Shown here in pieces: positions 9,194 through 17,902 of a stretch of DNA of 64,000 bases; the stretch's first letter is position 1, and every line of letters begins with the position of its first letter. This DNA is from Polyangiaceae bacterium. GTDB lineage: Bacteria; Myxococcota_A; Polyangia; Polyangiales; Polyangiaceae. The DNA is taken from NCBI GenBank assembly GCA_025353725.1, contig JANXOF010000036.1, positions 62,001 through 126,000 of the forward strand. The letters run 5' to 3'. The notes beneath the pieces are model-generated. The model made no database searches, was not told the origin of the DNA, and worked only from the letters and a program-made list of their open reading frames with translations. A program made the translations under genes and the position numbers.

Positions 9194-9271
9194 GTGCGCA
9201 GCATACACGTTTCGCGTCAGCGTAGGCGCGCGCCTGACGCTACGCGCGAAGCTCGCAACGCTCACCTCGAC

Positions 9272-10267
9272 CTAGCGAGTGATGTCGTAGGCGCAGCGAA
9301 AGCCTATCTCGCGTGCTGAGGTAGGCCACGCGCGTCGAGCTGCCGTGCGCAGCCAGTGGGCGGCTTCGCGGAATGAGCCGCCGCGCGTCACGTGCCCCAT
9401 TGGACCGTATGCGGGGCCCTTCGGGTTAACCACCGCGCCGCGACCGTAACCGTAACCCTCGTCGTCGCGCTCGTACCAATCGGAAACCCACTCAGCCGCG
9501 TTGCCAGCCATGTCGACAAGCCCCGTGGACGTCGAGCCGTCAGGAAAGGATCCGATCGGTGCGAGGCCGACAAAGCCGTCGCGACCGTCTGTCGGGTCGT
9601 CCGCCCAGGCGCCGTGGTTGGCGAGGTGCGGGTTGTAGAGCTCGCCCCACGGAAAGGTGTGGCCTGCTCGGCCGCGCGCCGCATGTTCCCACTCGGCTTC
9701 GGTCGGAAGCCTGCCGCCTTCCCATGCGCAATAGGCGACCGCGTCTTCCCAGCGAACATGCGTGACGGGAAGCTCCGGTCGGTCGTAGCGTGCGTCACCC
9801 CCCGGATACGCCGCGGGCGCGCACGCCCCGGCGGAGACGCATCGCGTGTAGCGACGGACAGGAACCTCTGTGCGGTCGATGTCGTAGTCGTCGAGCGTCA
9901 CCTCGTGCGCGTTCCCTTCGGCGCGAACCCACGGGCCGATGTCACCGCCTTGTCGGGCTTGAGACTCACAGCGCGCTCCGTAGGGTTCGCGCTCGCAAAG
10001 TTTCATCGCGCTGACCATCTCACTCGGCGTTGACCCCATGACGAATCGCCCGCCGACAATCCGCACGCGCTGTTCGACTGGCGGAACCAGGACGACGATG
10101 CCGCTCGCGTGCCCACGTGCCTCGCCACGGCCAAGGGCGAATCCGCGCCAAAAATGCTCGAATTTCGGCATTGGACGTGGTGGTAACGGGGCCGAGCCCG
10201 AGGGAAGCCCGGACTGGACGTCCATGAAAGACGTAAAAACCGCGAGAGCAAGCGTGAGCGCCTGCAT
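9272..10267 (-). CDS. SUMF1/formylglycine-generating-enzyme-like protein lacking the catalytic cysteines
   Basis: A 331-residue protein with an N-terminal hydrophobic segment (possible signal) and a SUMF1/FGE-type sulfatase-modifying fold: GGRFVMGS, YDIDRTEVPVRRY, LPVTHVRWEDAVAYC, GRLPTEAEWEHAARG, DMAGNAAEWVSDWY, RGGSF and GFRCA. In genuine FGE two cysteines follow RGGS; here the segment reads RGGSFREAAHWLRTAARR with none, so sulfatase activation is unlikely. Related non-catalytic domains bind peptides or glycans. It starts 4 bp after the E2 stop, so it is probably cotranscribed with the pyruvate dehydrogenase genes. Confidence 0.82.
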   Translation of the reverse strand: MQALTLALAVFTSFMDVQSGLPSGSAPLPPRPMPKFEHFWRGFALGRGEARGHASGIVVLVPPVEQRVRIVGGRFVMGSTPSEMVSAMKLCEREPYGARCESQARQGGDIGPWVRAEGNAHEVTLDDYDIDRTEVPVRRYTRCVSAGACAPAAYPGGDARYDRPELPVTHVRWEDAVAYCAWEGGRLPTEAEWEHAARGRAGHTFPWGELYNPHLANHGAWADDPTDGRDGFVGLAPIGSFPDGSTSTGLVDMAGNAAEWVSDWYERDDEGYGYGRGAVVNPKGPAYGPMGHVTRGGSFREAAHWLRTAARRAWPTSAREIGFRCAYDITR

Positions 10268-10271
10268 GGAG

Positions 10272-11714
10272 TCAGCCCGTGAGGATCCGCATCGGGTGCT
10301 CGAGGAGCGCGCGGAGCTCGGCTAGGAAAGCCGCGCCCACAGCGCCGTCGATCACGCGGTGGTCACATGAGAGCGTCAGCGTCATCTTCTTGCCGGCGAC
10401 GACAACGCCGTTTCGGACAATAGCTTCGTCGCGTGCCTGCCCGACGGCAAGAATCGCGCCCTCGGGAGGATTGATGACCGCCGCGAAAGAGTCGATACCG
10501 AACATCCCGAGGTTTGAGATGGAGAAGGTGCCGTCGCTCATCTCCTCCGGCTTGAGTTTCTTTGCGCGTGCCCGCGCGGCGAGATCGCGTACCTCGCGCG
10601 CAATCGCCACAACGCTCTTTTGATCGGCGTTGCGCACCACGGGTGTCACGAGGCCATCGGGTACGGCGACGGCGACAGAGATGTCGACACGGCTATGGAT
10701 GAGAATCGCGGCGTCGGTAAACTGAGCATTCGCCTCAGGCACCCGAAGCAATGCGGCGGCGACTCCCTTGATGAGAAGGTCGTTTAGGCTGATCTTCGCG
10801 GGCTCTTCGCCGACTGCGCCCTTTCGCACGCCTTCGGCAAGTTGCTTGTTGATGCTTTCGCGGAGTTCCGCGAGAGGCGAGGCGTCAATGTCAATCGTCA
10901 GATAGAAGTGGGGTACCGTCTGCTTCGATTGGGTGAGTCGTCGAGCGATGGTTTTTCGCATCGGCGACAGCGGGTGCACCGCAGGCGCCGCGAGCGACCC
11001 GAAGGCCGGTACAGCCGTTCGGGGCGCAAGCGCTTTTGACGCTGAGTCATTCCGTTCGCCTGACCCTTGCGACTCACTCGGAGCGCTACCCGAAGCGCTA
11101 GGTGAGAGCGCATCCAGGTCGGCGGGCAGAATGCGGCCGTGTTCGCCCGAACCCTTCGCGCTCGACAAGTCGATCCCGCGCTCGCGTGCCACTTTGCGAA
11201 CGTAGGGAGAGGCAAGTCCGCGCGTGGCCTCGCTCGTGCGGCCAGCCTCCACTGCGTCGTCACGCTCCGTCCGTGAAAGCACGCTGCCTTTGGAGCGCTG
11301 TGCCTTCACGGGCTCGGGCCCCGCAGCCGCGCGTGCGGGCGGCACGCTCGCGGCAGAAGGACTCTGCATCGCTTTCTCGCGACTTGCCACGACCTCGCTC
11401 AGGCGTGCGGGTTCGGCCTTGGCGTCGGTTGTGTCGCTCGCGGCGGGGGCACCTGCGAGCCCGCTTACGTCTTCGCCGGCTGCGCCGAGGATGGCCACGG
11501 CTTGTCCAAGCTTTACGTTCGTCCCGGCCGGCACGAGAATCTTCAGCAGCGTTCCTTTGTCGAACGCACGAAATTCCATAGTCGCCTTGTCGGTTTCGAC
11601 CTCCGCGAGGAGGTCGTCGATGGCGACTGCATCACCCTCGTTCTTGTGCCACGCTTGAAGGACGCCCTCTTCCATGGTGGGAGAGAGTTTCGGCATGTCT
11701 AAGACTTTTGCCAT
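10272..11714 (-). CDS. pdhC: Pyruvate dehydrogenase E2, dihydrolipoamide acetyltransferase
   Basis: A 480-residue protein: one N-terminal lipoyl domain with the modified Lys in VETDKATMEF, an Ala/Pro/Ser-rich linker, a peripheral-subunit-binding domain (SPYVRKVARERGIDLSSAKGSG), a second linker, and the catalytic domain ending with DHRVIDGA. It transfers the acetyl group from lipoamide to CoA and forms the core of the complex. The start is the ATG at 11714 (MAKVLDMPKLSPTMEEG), two bases after the E1beta stop. A gene for E3 is not in the window. Confidence 0.95.
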   Translation of the reverse strand: MAKVLDMPKLSPTMEEGVLQAWHKNEGDAVAIDDLLAEVETDKATMEFRAFDKGTLLKILVPAGTNVKLGQAVAILGAAGEDVSGLAGAPAASDTTDAKAEPARLSEVVASREKAMQSPSAASVPPARAAAGPEPVKAQRSKGSVLSRTERDDAVEAGRTSEATRGLASPYVRKVARERGIDLSSAKGSGEHGRILPADLDALSPSASGSAPSESQGSGERNDSASKALAPRTAVPAFGSLAAPAVHPLSPMRKTIARRLTQSKQTVPHFYLTIDIDASPLAELRESINKQLAEGVRKGAVGEEPAKISLNDLLIKGVAAALLRVPEANAQFTDAAILIHSRVDISVAVAVPDGLVTPVVRNADQKSVVAIAREVRDLAARARAKKLKPEEMSDGTFSISNLGMFGIDSFAAVINPPEGAILAVGQARDEAIVRNGVVVAGKKMTLTLSCDHRVIDGAVGAAFLAELRALLEHPMRILTG

Positions 11715-11716
11715 GA

Positions 11717-12718
11717 CTACGAAGCTGCCTTTCCACGACCACGCGTAACGACACGCTTCACGGCATCCACGACGCGCGCCGGCTGCGGCATACACATCTG
11801 TTCGAGTTTTGCGTTGTATGGCATTCCGACATCCAGTTGCGAGATACGCAAAATGGGCGCTTCTAGCCAATCGAACGCGAGGCGCTGCACGCGGTCGCAG
11901 ACTTCCGCGCCGACACCTCCATAGGGCCACCCCTCGTGAACTACCACGCAACGATGCGTCTTCCGTACGGAGTCAGCGATAAGGTCCTCGTCGAGGGGTC
12001 GAAGCGATCGCAGGTCGACAACCTCCGCAGAGATTCCCTCTTTTTCCAGCGCTGCGGCGGCTTCGAGGGCTACGTGGGTCATGCGCGAATAGGCAACGAT
12101 CGTGCAATCCGTCCCCGCCCGAACGACGTGAGCTTTGCCCAATTCGACAACCACGTCGCCGTCTGGGACCTCGCCTTTAACCGAGTAGAGGGTCTCTGAT
12201 TCCATGAAGCACACGGGATTCTCATCGCGAATCGCGGCCTTCATAAGGCCTTTCGCGTCAGCAGGGAAGGCCGGAGCGACCACCTTCACGCCTGGAATCG
12301 TGGCATAAAAGTGCTCCATCGATGTCGAGTGTTGGCTGCCGACTTGGCGCGCACTGCCGTTGGGTCCGCGGAACACGATAGGACAACTGAATTGCCCGCC
12401 TGACATTTGCCGCACCTTCGTCGCGTTGTTCAAAATCTGGTCGAAAGCGACCGCGGAGAAGTTCCAGGTCATGAACTCGATAATTGGACGGAGTCCCACC
12501 ATGGCCGCTCCCACGCCAACACCCGCGAAACCGCTCTCGGCGATGGGCGTGTCGATCACGCGGCGCGCTCCAAATTTCTCGAGCATTCCCTCCGTGACCT
12601 TGTATGCACCTTGGTAGTGGCCGACCTCTTCGCCCATGAGGAACACGCGATCATCGCGCTCCATCTCCTCGACCATCGCCTCACGAAGCGCTTCCCGGTA
12701 ACGTATCGATCTTGCCAT
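11717..12718 (-). CDS. pdhB: Pyruvate dehydrogenase E1 beta subunit
   Basis: A 333-residue protein of normal family length. It begins MARSIRYREALREAMVEEM and carries the E1beta signatures FLMGEEVGHYQGAYKVTEG, IDTPIAESGFAGVGVGAA and RGPNGSARQVGSQHS. With E1alpha it forms the thiamine-diphosphate enzyme that decarboxylates pyruvate and acetylates the lipoyl group of E2. It lies between E1alpha (27-bp gap) and E2 (2-bp gap), so the three genes are one operon read leftward. Confidence 0.95.
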   Translation of the reverse strand: MARSIRYREALREAMVEEMERDDRVFLMGEEVGHYQGAYKVTEGMLEKFGARRVIDTPIAESGFAGVGVGAAMVGLRPIIEFMTWNFSAVAFDQILNNATKVRQMSGGQFSCPIVFRGPNGSARQVGSQHSTSMEHFYATIPGVKVVAPAFPADAKGLMKAAIRDENPVCFMESETLYSVKGEVPDGDVVVELGKAHVVRAGTDCTIVAYSRMTHVALEAAAALEKEGISAEVVDLRSLRPLDEDLIADSVRKTHRCVVVHEGWPYGGVGAEVCDRVQRLAFDWLEAPILRISQLDVGMPYNAKLEQMCMPQPARVVDAVKRVVTRGRGKAAS

Positions 12719-12745
12719 TGTGATTATGCTGCGATTGTGCCGCGG

Positions 12746-13864
12746 TTATGCTGCGAAAGGTCCGTCGTAGGTGGTCGACTCGAGAAGTGAAGCGTCGGGC
12801 TCGGGACTCTCGTCGGCAAACGTTATCGCCTCTTGTACTTCTCTCTCTACGTCGTCATCCATCGACTTCAGGCGAGCTTCGCCGAAGCCTTCCTTCGCGA
12901 GTTGGAGACGCGCACGGAACAAAGGATCTTTCTGCTTCCGCTCCTCAAGCTCTTCATTTGTCCTGTACTTGGCCGGATCGCTCATGGAGTGACCACGAAA
13001 CCGATAGGTGCGAACCTCAACAAGGGTTGGGAGTGACAGTTCGCGCGCGCGCTTTACGGCCTCACCAATCCGCGCTTCGACTGTAAGCACGTCTTCGACA
13101 AAGAAACGGTCGCGATCGATGCCGTAGCCAATGGCTTTGAGGGAAACGTCTTCGACGCTCATCGTGCGCGAGAGCGGCGTGCCCATCGAATATTCGTTAT
13201 TCTCGCAGATAAATACGATCGGGAGCTTCCACAGCGCGGCGAGTGAAACGCCCTCGTGGAACCCTCCAATGCTTACGGCGCCCTCGCCGAAGTAACAGAG
13301 CGTGACGCGGCCGTCGGCCCGGTACTTCGACGCGAATGCGACACCGGAGGCGAGTGGAATATGGCCTCCGACAATGCCGTAGCCGCCGAGCATGTTCGTC
13401 GCTTTGTCGAACAGGTGCATCGACCCGCCGAGACCCTTTGAGCACCCCGTTGCCTTGCCGAAGAGTTCAGCCATGAGTGCCTTTGCGCTCATGCCTTTGG
13501 TGAGGGCCACTCCGTGGTCGCGGTAGGTCGTCACGACGTAGTCGTCGGGCCTGAGAGCGGCAATCGAGCCGACGGCCACGGCCTCTTGACCGATGTAAAG
13601 GTGGAGGAATCCGCCGATTTTACCCTGAGCATAAGCACGCGCGGCCTCTTCCTCGAGACGCCGGATGAGGTACATCTGGCGGTAGAGGTCTGCGAGGTGC
13701 TCCAACTGGCCCTGAGAAAGCTTTGCAGGGACGGAGGCTCCAGGGACGGCTACGGCCCCCATTTCGCTCGAGGTGACAAGGGCGCTGGGCGGCAAAGGTA
13801 GAGGTAGAGCAGGAGAAGGAGCTGCGTTCATTTCGGGCTCGGTCTGGGCTTCGGATTGGCTCAT
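12746..13864 (-). CDS. pdhA: Pyruvate dehydrogenase E1 alpha subunit
   Basis: A 372-residue protein with an unusual ~50-residue Pro/Ala-rich N-terminal extension before the TPP-binding fold (RQMYLIRRLEEEAARAYAQG). Motifs: GGSMHLFD, GGHIPLASGVAFA, FGEGAVSIGGFHEG, FICENNEYSMGT and RTYRFRGHSMSDPAKYR with the loop serine. The TPP/metal motif usually begins GDG; here it reads GEG. Start: the frame is open to 14155, but the ATG at 13864 has GGAG 8 bases upstream and everything before it lacks family similarity. First gene of the pdh operon. Confidence 0.92.
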   Translation of the reverse strand: MSQSEAQTEPEMNAAPSPALPLPLPPSALVTSSEMGAVAVPGASVPAKLSQGQLEHLADLYRQMYLIRRLEEEAARAYAQGKIGGFLHLYIGQEAVAVGSIAALRPDDYVVTTYRDHGVALTKGMSAKALMAELFGKATGCSKGLGGSMHLFDKATNMLGGYGIVGGHIPLASGVAFASKYRADGRVTLCYFGEGAVSIGGFHEGVSLAALWKLPIVFICENNEYSMGTPLSRTMSVEDVSLKAIGYGIDRDRFFVEDVLTVEARIGEAVKRARELSLPTLVEVRTYRFRGHSMSDPAKYRTNEELEERKQKDPLFRARLQLAKEGFGEARLKSMDDDVEREVQEAITFADESPEPDASLLESTTYDGPFAA

Positions 13865-14211
13865 TGCAGAGGCTCCAACATCACCGATTGCGGGTGGATC
13901 GGGCGTGAGAGTCGAGTGCTTAGTCGAGACCCGGCGTTGAGGGAAGCGTGGCCGAGCGATGCCTTCGCTCTCTCGCGATGCGGCGACGGACATCGAAGCG
14001 AGCGCTGCCGTCCCGCTCCGACGAACCCTGAAAGTCGGCGTCGCGGTGGCGTTACGCATGTTCTTGTACGGAGAGCGCGCGCACCCACGCGAATTGAGCC
14101 ATCTTTCCTTACCGCAACACGCGAATCGCCGTGGCATGTCGTCGAGGACAATCACGAAATCCCTGGCATACTTGGAGAGCGTTGAAGTGAAGAGCGCTAG
14201 GAGTCGCGACT
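13865..14211. other. Divergent intergenic region between pdhA and a lipoprotein gene
   Basis: These 347 bp should hold the leftward pdh promoter and the rightward lipoprotein promoter. The leftward pdhA frame stays open up to 14155, but its translation there is Arg/Ser-rich and resembles no known domain. I see no convincing -35/-10 pair, sigma-54 site, long inverted repeat or RNA gene here. Confidence 0.5.
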
Positions 14212-15336
14212 ATGAGTTATCGTTTGGTCTACTTGCTTAGCCTACTTGGATACGGGCTAAGTGTCGGGTGTGGGTCTGCGGGGAACGTCGACCCTTCGAA
14301 GGTTGACGGCGCGGCAAGCTCTGACCCGAACGGAAAGCGGACCGACACGACGACGACGAACGCGCCTAAAGATGCGTCCGCTGAGACCTGCGAGCTCCAG
14401 ATCAAACAGGAGCAGCCTGCAGTGGTCTCCGATCTCGATTCGGTAAAGCTCGATTTCACGGCGGCCATCCAGGGCACGAAGTGTTCGATCGAGATTGATG
14501 GAATCAAACGGGATACCGCATGCGGTGCGGCTCTTTCGCTCCGCGGAACGGACTTCGGCGTCGGGTTTCACACGGCTCGTTTGCGCTCGGAGCTCGGAGG
14601 GGGTCGCACGTCGGACTGCACGAAAGTTTTCCGAATTGCGGAGCCTTGGCCCTGCCACTACACGTTCGTGAGCCCCACGCGTCGCTCGGAGGTGGACAAC
14701 GAGTTCGATACCAAGGGTCGACGCGTACGTGAGGTCCAAAATCATGTGACCGGTGGGTCGGGACAGACGATTACCGATTATCAGTATCAAGGGGACTCGC
14801 TTCGGATCGAGTCCGAAGTGACGACGTACAAGAACGTTCCAGGCGTTGATAACTCCAGGCGCGACACGTCAGCGCGCACGTATATTTTAGGGCCTACGAA
14901 TGCGCTGGGGTTGAACGAGGACCTGGTCAAAAATCTTGCCGTTGACTACCTCGCCGACGGGAAGGTCGATGTTCGCCAGTCGTTTTTTTACGACATTGAG
15001 GGCCGCCTTAGCGTCGTCGAAATACGCAGCGGAGATGACCCTGCGCTCGCGGCACGGTGGGTCCACAAGTACGACGCGCGCGGACTCCTCGAAGCGCGTG
15101 CAGACGACACGAATGCGGACGGCGTCGACGATATGTTCGTGACTATCGTTCGTGACAAGTGGGGCGTGCTTCAGAGTTACAAGTCGACCTGGCAGGGGGG
15201 GACTTCATGGACCTACCAATACTTACGATGTGGTATCAGAGTGCGGGCGGCAGAGGGATTGCCGCTGTCTGACGTGCCGCACGTGCGCGTAGCCTCGCCT
15301 CGATCGAGTCGAACCCGCTCAGCGGTCGTTGGGTGA
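14212..15336 (+). CDS. Lipoprotein with YD-repeat-like C-terminal region
   Basis: A 374-residue protein with a signal peptide and lipobox (GLSVGC) followed by a Ser/Asp/Thr-rich linker. The middle has paired cysteines. The C-terminal half contains short repeats of the type DNEFDTKGRRVREVQ, FFYDIEGRLSVVEIR and HKYDARGLLEARADD, which look like the YD/RHS beta-strand repeats of wall-associated proteins. The last ~35 residues are basic and overlap the 3' end of the convergent kinase gene by 18 bp. No function is known; it is an envelope protein by prediction. Confidence 0.65.
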   Translation: MSYRLVYLLSLLGYGLSVGCGSAGNVDPSKVDGAASSDPNGKRTDTTTTNAPKDASAETCELQIKQEQPAVVSDLDSVKLDFTAAIQGTKCSIEIDGIKRDTACGAALSLRGTDFGVGFHTARLRSELGGGRTSDCTKVFRIAEPWPCHYTFVSPTRRSEVDNEFDTKGRRVREVQNHVTGGSGQTITDYQYQGDSLRIESEVTTYKNVPGVDNSRRDTSARTYILGPTNALGLNEDLVKNLAVDYLADGKVDVRQSFFYDIEGRLSVVEIRSGDDPALAARWVHKYDARGLLEARADDTNADGVDDMFVTIVRDKWGVLQSYKSTWQGGTSWTYQYLRCGIRVRAAEGLPLSDVPHVRVASPRSSRTRSAVVG

Positions 15337-16737
15337 CGCGGAGGCCGGAGCTGCGTCGGTCGTCTCAGGTGGCGCTACGACGGGGGCGGGTAGTGCGGAT
15401 TGAGCCGCTCGCGGAACCTGGCGCTTTGCCGCGACGTGAGAAGCCGGCGGCGCGGATGAGGCGGAGGGAGCTAACGAAGCCACGGGTAGCAGAGCATCCT
15501 GATCGGCGACGCGCTCCCGGGTCTTTTTCCCGATCGCGACCAGCGTGACGATCACGAGCAGAGCCGTTGCGGCCAGAATGTTTTGCCACCGCTTCGTTTC
15601 TTTACGCACGATGATGGAGGGGCGTATCGGCGTCTCGAAGTACGGAGTCGCAGAGGAGGGATAGCTTGAGCGCCGCGCCGCTCGCTCGAGCGCCAGGCGT
15701 GAACCGAGCGGGGACCTCTCGACCTCGATCCGCTCGCTCGCGGCGCCGTTGTCATCGAGGTGAGGCGCGCTTGCGGCCACCAGCATCGCGTCAATCAAGG
15801 GGCCGTCGTTCGGGCGCTCTATGGCACGAGCAACGGCATCTCCGAGGTCGATGCATGATGCAAATCGAGCCTCTGGCGCCTTCGCGAGCCCCCTTCCGAG
15901 AGCGGCGTTGAGCGCACGGATGACCAGCACCGGGCCGAGTCCCGGGTCGAGCGGAGGCGGAGGCTCGGTCGAGACTTTACCCGCCGTGACAGTGGGGTCG
16001 TCGCTGCCGAACGCCCTCACACCCGCCGCGGCTTCGTAGAGCGTCGCGGCGAAGGCAAACTGGTCCGACGCGGGGCCAAAGGTGGCGTCAGAAAGGACTT
16101 CTGGGGACGTATAAGCCGGTGTGCCCAGGACGGCGTTGGCGCGCGTGATCGTCGATTCGGGAATACGCGCGATTCCAAAATCCGCGACTTTGGCGCCAGT
16201 CGCCGAAAATAGGATGTTTTCCGGCTTGATATCGCGATGAATAACGCCTTTGGCGTGTGCAAAAGCAAGCGCCGACCCGACCTCCCGTGCGAGCTTTGTG
16301 ACCTCACCGAGAGGCAGCGGACCCGCGCGCAACCGGTCTCTCAGCGACTCTGGCCGATGGCCCCGATCGCGGTCATCGTGTCCAATCCGCGCCGACGAAA
16401 GCCCCGCAGCGCTGACGTACTCGAATACGAGATAGAGGCCTACGGCATCGTCTTCCCCCATGTCGTAGAGCGTCACGATGTTTGGGTGACTCACCAAGGC
16501 TGCCGCTTGTGCTTCGTGCCGCATCCGGGCAACGAGCTCATCGAGGACGCGTGGCGGAAGCGCGAGATCATCACGGAGTACTTTAATGGCAACCTGCCGA
16601 CCAAGGACGCTGTCGCGCGCGAGCCAAACGCGCCCCATTCCACCTTGACCGAGGAGCCTTTCGACCTCGTATCGACCGATCGACCGCGGCGCCGTCGCGT
16701 GGCTGGGGGGCCGCGGGGATGAAGAGCGCGGGGTCAT
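15319..16737 (-). CDS. Pkn-type serine/threonine protein kinase with one membrane segment
   Basis: A 472-residue protein with an N-terminal kinase domain: glycine loop GQGGMGRV (~30-37), catalytic Lys52 (VAIKVL), HRDIKPEN (167-174), DFGIA (186-190) and APE-like TSPE. All key residues are present. A single membrane segment (ILAATALLVIVTLVAIG, ~380-400) is followed by an Ala/Pro/Ser-rich extracytoplasmic tail with no sensor domain. The start ATG (16737) overlaps the stop of the DppF-like gene as ATGA, suggesting translational coupling. An insertion (SARIGHDDRDRGHRPESLRD) follows the hinge. The substrate is unknown. Confidence 0.9.
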   Translation of the reverse strand: MTPRSSSPRPPSHATAPRSIGRYEVERLLGQGGMGRVWLARDSVLGRQVAIKVLRDDLALPPRVLDELVARMRHEAQAAALVSHPNIVTLYDMGEDDAVGLYLVFEYVSAAGLSSARIGHDDRDRGHRPESLRDRLRAGPLPLGEVTKLAREVGSALAFAHAKGVIHRDIKPENILFSATGAKVADFGIARIPESTITRANAVLGTPAYTSPEVLSDATFGPASDQFAFAATLYEAAAGVRAFGSDDPTVTAGKVSTEPPPPLDPGLGPVLVIRALNAALGRGLAKAPEARFASCIDLGDAVARAIERPNDGPLIDAMLVAASAPHLDDNGAASERIEVERSPLGSRLALERAARRSSYPSSATPYFETPIRPSIIVRKETKRWQNILAATALLVIVTLVAIGKKTRERVADQDALLPVASLAPSASSAPPASHVAAKRQVPRAAQSALPAPVVAPPETTDAAPASASPNDR

Positions 16738-17867
16738 TCCGTGTGCGGATTCCAACAGGCTACCTTGTGCCCCGTACCGTGCGTGACTTCGGCAAACTGG
16801 GGCACCTGCTTATCGCAGGTTCCGGCGACCTTCCGCGGACAACGCGGGTGAAACGCGCAGCCCTCGGGCGGATCGATGGCCGAAGGAGCGTCACCTTGGA
16901 CGACGATCCGGAGTCGCTTTTTTTCGGGATCCGGCGTCGGAACCGCGGCGAGCAGCGCGCGCGTGTACGGATGAAGGGGACCGTCGAACAGTTGGTCGTT
17001 CGTGCCCTGCTCGACGAGCTTGCCGAGGTACATCACGGCGACGCGCTGACTGATGTGCCGCACTACCCGAAGGTCGTGCGAAATAAACAAGAAAGCAACG
17101 CCGAGGTCGTCTTGCAAGTCCATCAGCAAATTGACGATCTGGGCCTGAATCGACACGTCGAGCGCGCTGATGGGTTCGTCACACACGATGAATTCAGGTT
17201 GGACGGCGAGCGCGCGCGCGATGCCGATGCGTTGCCGCTGGCCTCCCGAAAATTCGTGCGGGTAGCGCCCCATGACGTCGGGTCGAAGGCCGACTTTTAG
17301 GAGCAGGCTCGCGACCATGTCCTCCTCGTCACGCTTCGTTTTGGCGAGCTTGTGAATTTGGATGGCCTCGCCGACGATCGCGCGCACGGTCATGCGAGGA
17401 TTTAGGCTCGAGTAGGGGTCCTGGAAAATGATTTGCATTTTACGCCGCAGCGGGCGGAGCGCGGCGGCGGAAAGCGGTACGAGATCTCTGCCATCGTAGA
17501 CGACGCGGCCGAACGACGGCTCGACGAGGCGGAGCATTAACCGGCCAAGAGTGCTCTTTCCGCATCCGCTCTCGCCGACGAGGCCGACGGTTTCGCCGCG
17601 CCGAACGCGAATCGAAACGCCGTCGACCGCACGGAGCAACTTTTGCTCCCGCGAGAAGAAACCCGAGCGTACAGGAAAGTACTTGCCGATGCCGTCCGTG
17701 GCAATGAGCGTGCGAGGACGGCCTCCCTCCGCGGGCATTTCCGAAGGAGCTTCGGACCCCCCAGCCCCCCTATCCGAAGTGTACGGGGCGCCTGAGCCCT
17801 GGAACTTGAGCTTTTCGCTCGAGCTCATCGCGCCGGTCTTCGGGTCCTCGCTCGTGCTCGCCGCCAT
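16734..17867 (-). CDS. dppF: Dipeptide/oligopeptide ABC transporter ATPase, DppF/OppF type
   Basis: A 377-residue ABC ATPase with an N-terminal ~45-residue low-complexity extension. It has Walker A (GESGCGKST), the Q-loop (IIFQDPYSSLNP), signature (FSGGQRQRIGIARAL), Walker B (FIVCDEP) and the H-loop. The C-terminus (CAFHPRCPRK) is the oligopeptide-transporter-specific domain. It forms a heterodimer with the DppD-like ATPase just upstream to power peptide import. The start is uncertain: ATG at 17867, or GTG at 17906 overlapping the dppD stop. Its own stop overlaps the following kinase start. No permease or binding-protein gene is in the window. Confidence 0.88.
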   Translation of the reverse strand: MAASTSEDPKTGAMSSSEKLKFQGSGAPYTSDRGAGGSEAPSEMPAEGGRPRTLIATDGIGKYFPVRSGFFSREQKLLRAVDGVSIRVRRGETVGLVGESGCGKSTLGRLMLRLVEPSFGRVVYDGRDLVPLSAAALRPLRRKMQIIFQDPYSSLNPRMTVRAIVGEAIQIHKLAKTKRDEEDMVASLLLKVGLRPDVMGRYPHEFSGGQRQRIGIARALAVQPEFIVCDEPISALDVSIQAQIVNLLMDLQDDLGVAFLFISHDLRVVRHISQRVAVMYLGKLVEQGTNDQLFDGPLHPYTRALLAAVPTPDPEKKRLRIVVQGDAPSAIDPPEGCAFHPRCPRKVAGTCDKQVPQFAEVTHGTGHKVACWNPHTE

Positions 17868-17902
17868 CCGCAGAACTTTCGTACCCGATTCGGCCTCAGC
17901 CG

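Noticed and set aside
13865-14155. N-terminal extension of pdhA
   Set aside because: The frame is open, but the added ~97 residues match no family, and a good ribosome-binding site lies before the ATG at 13864.
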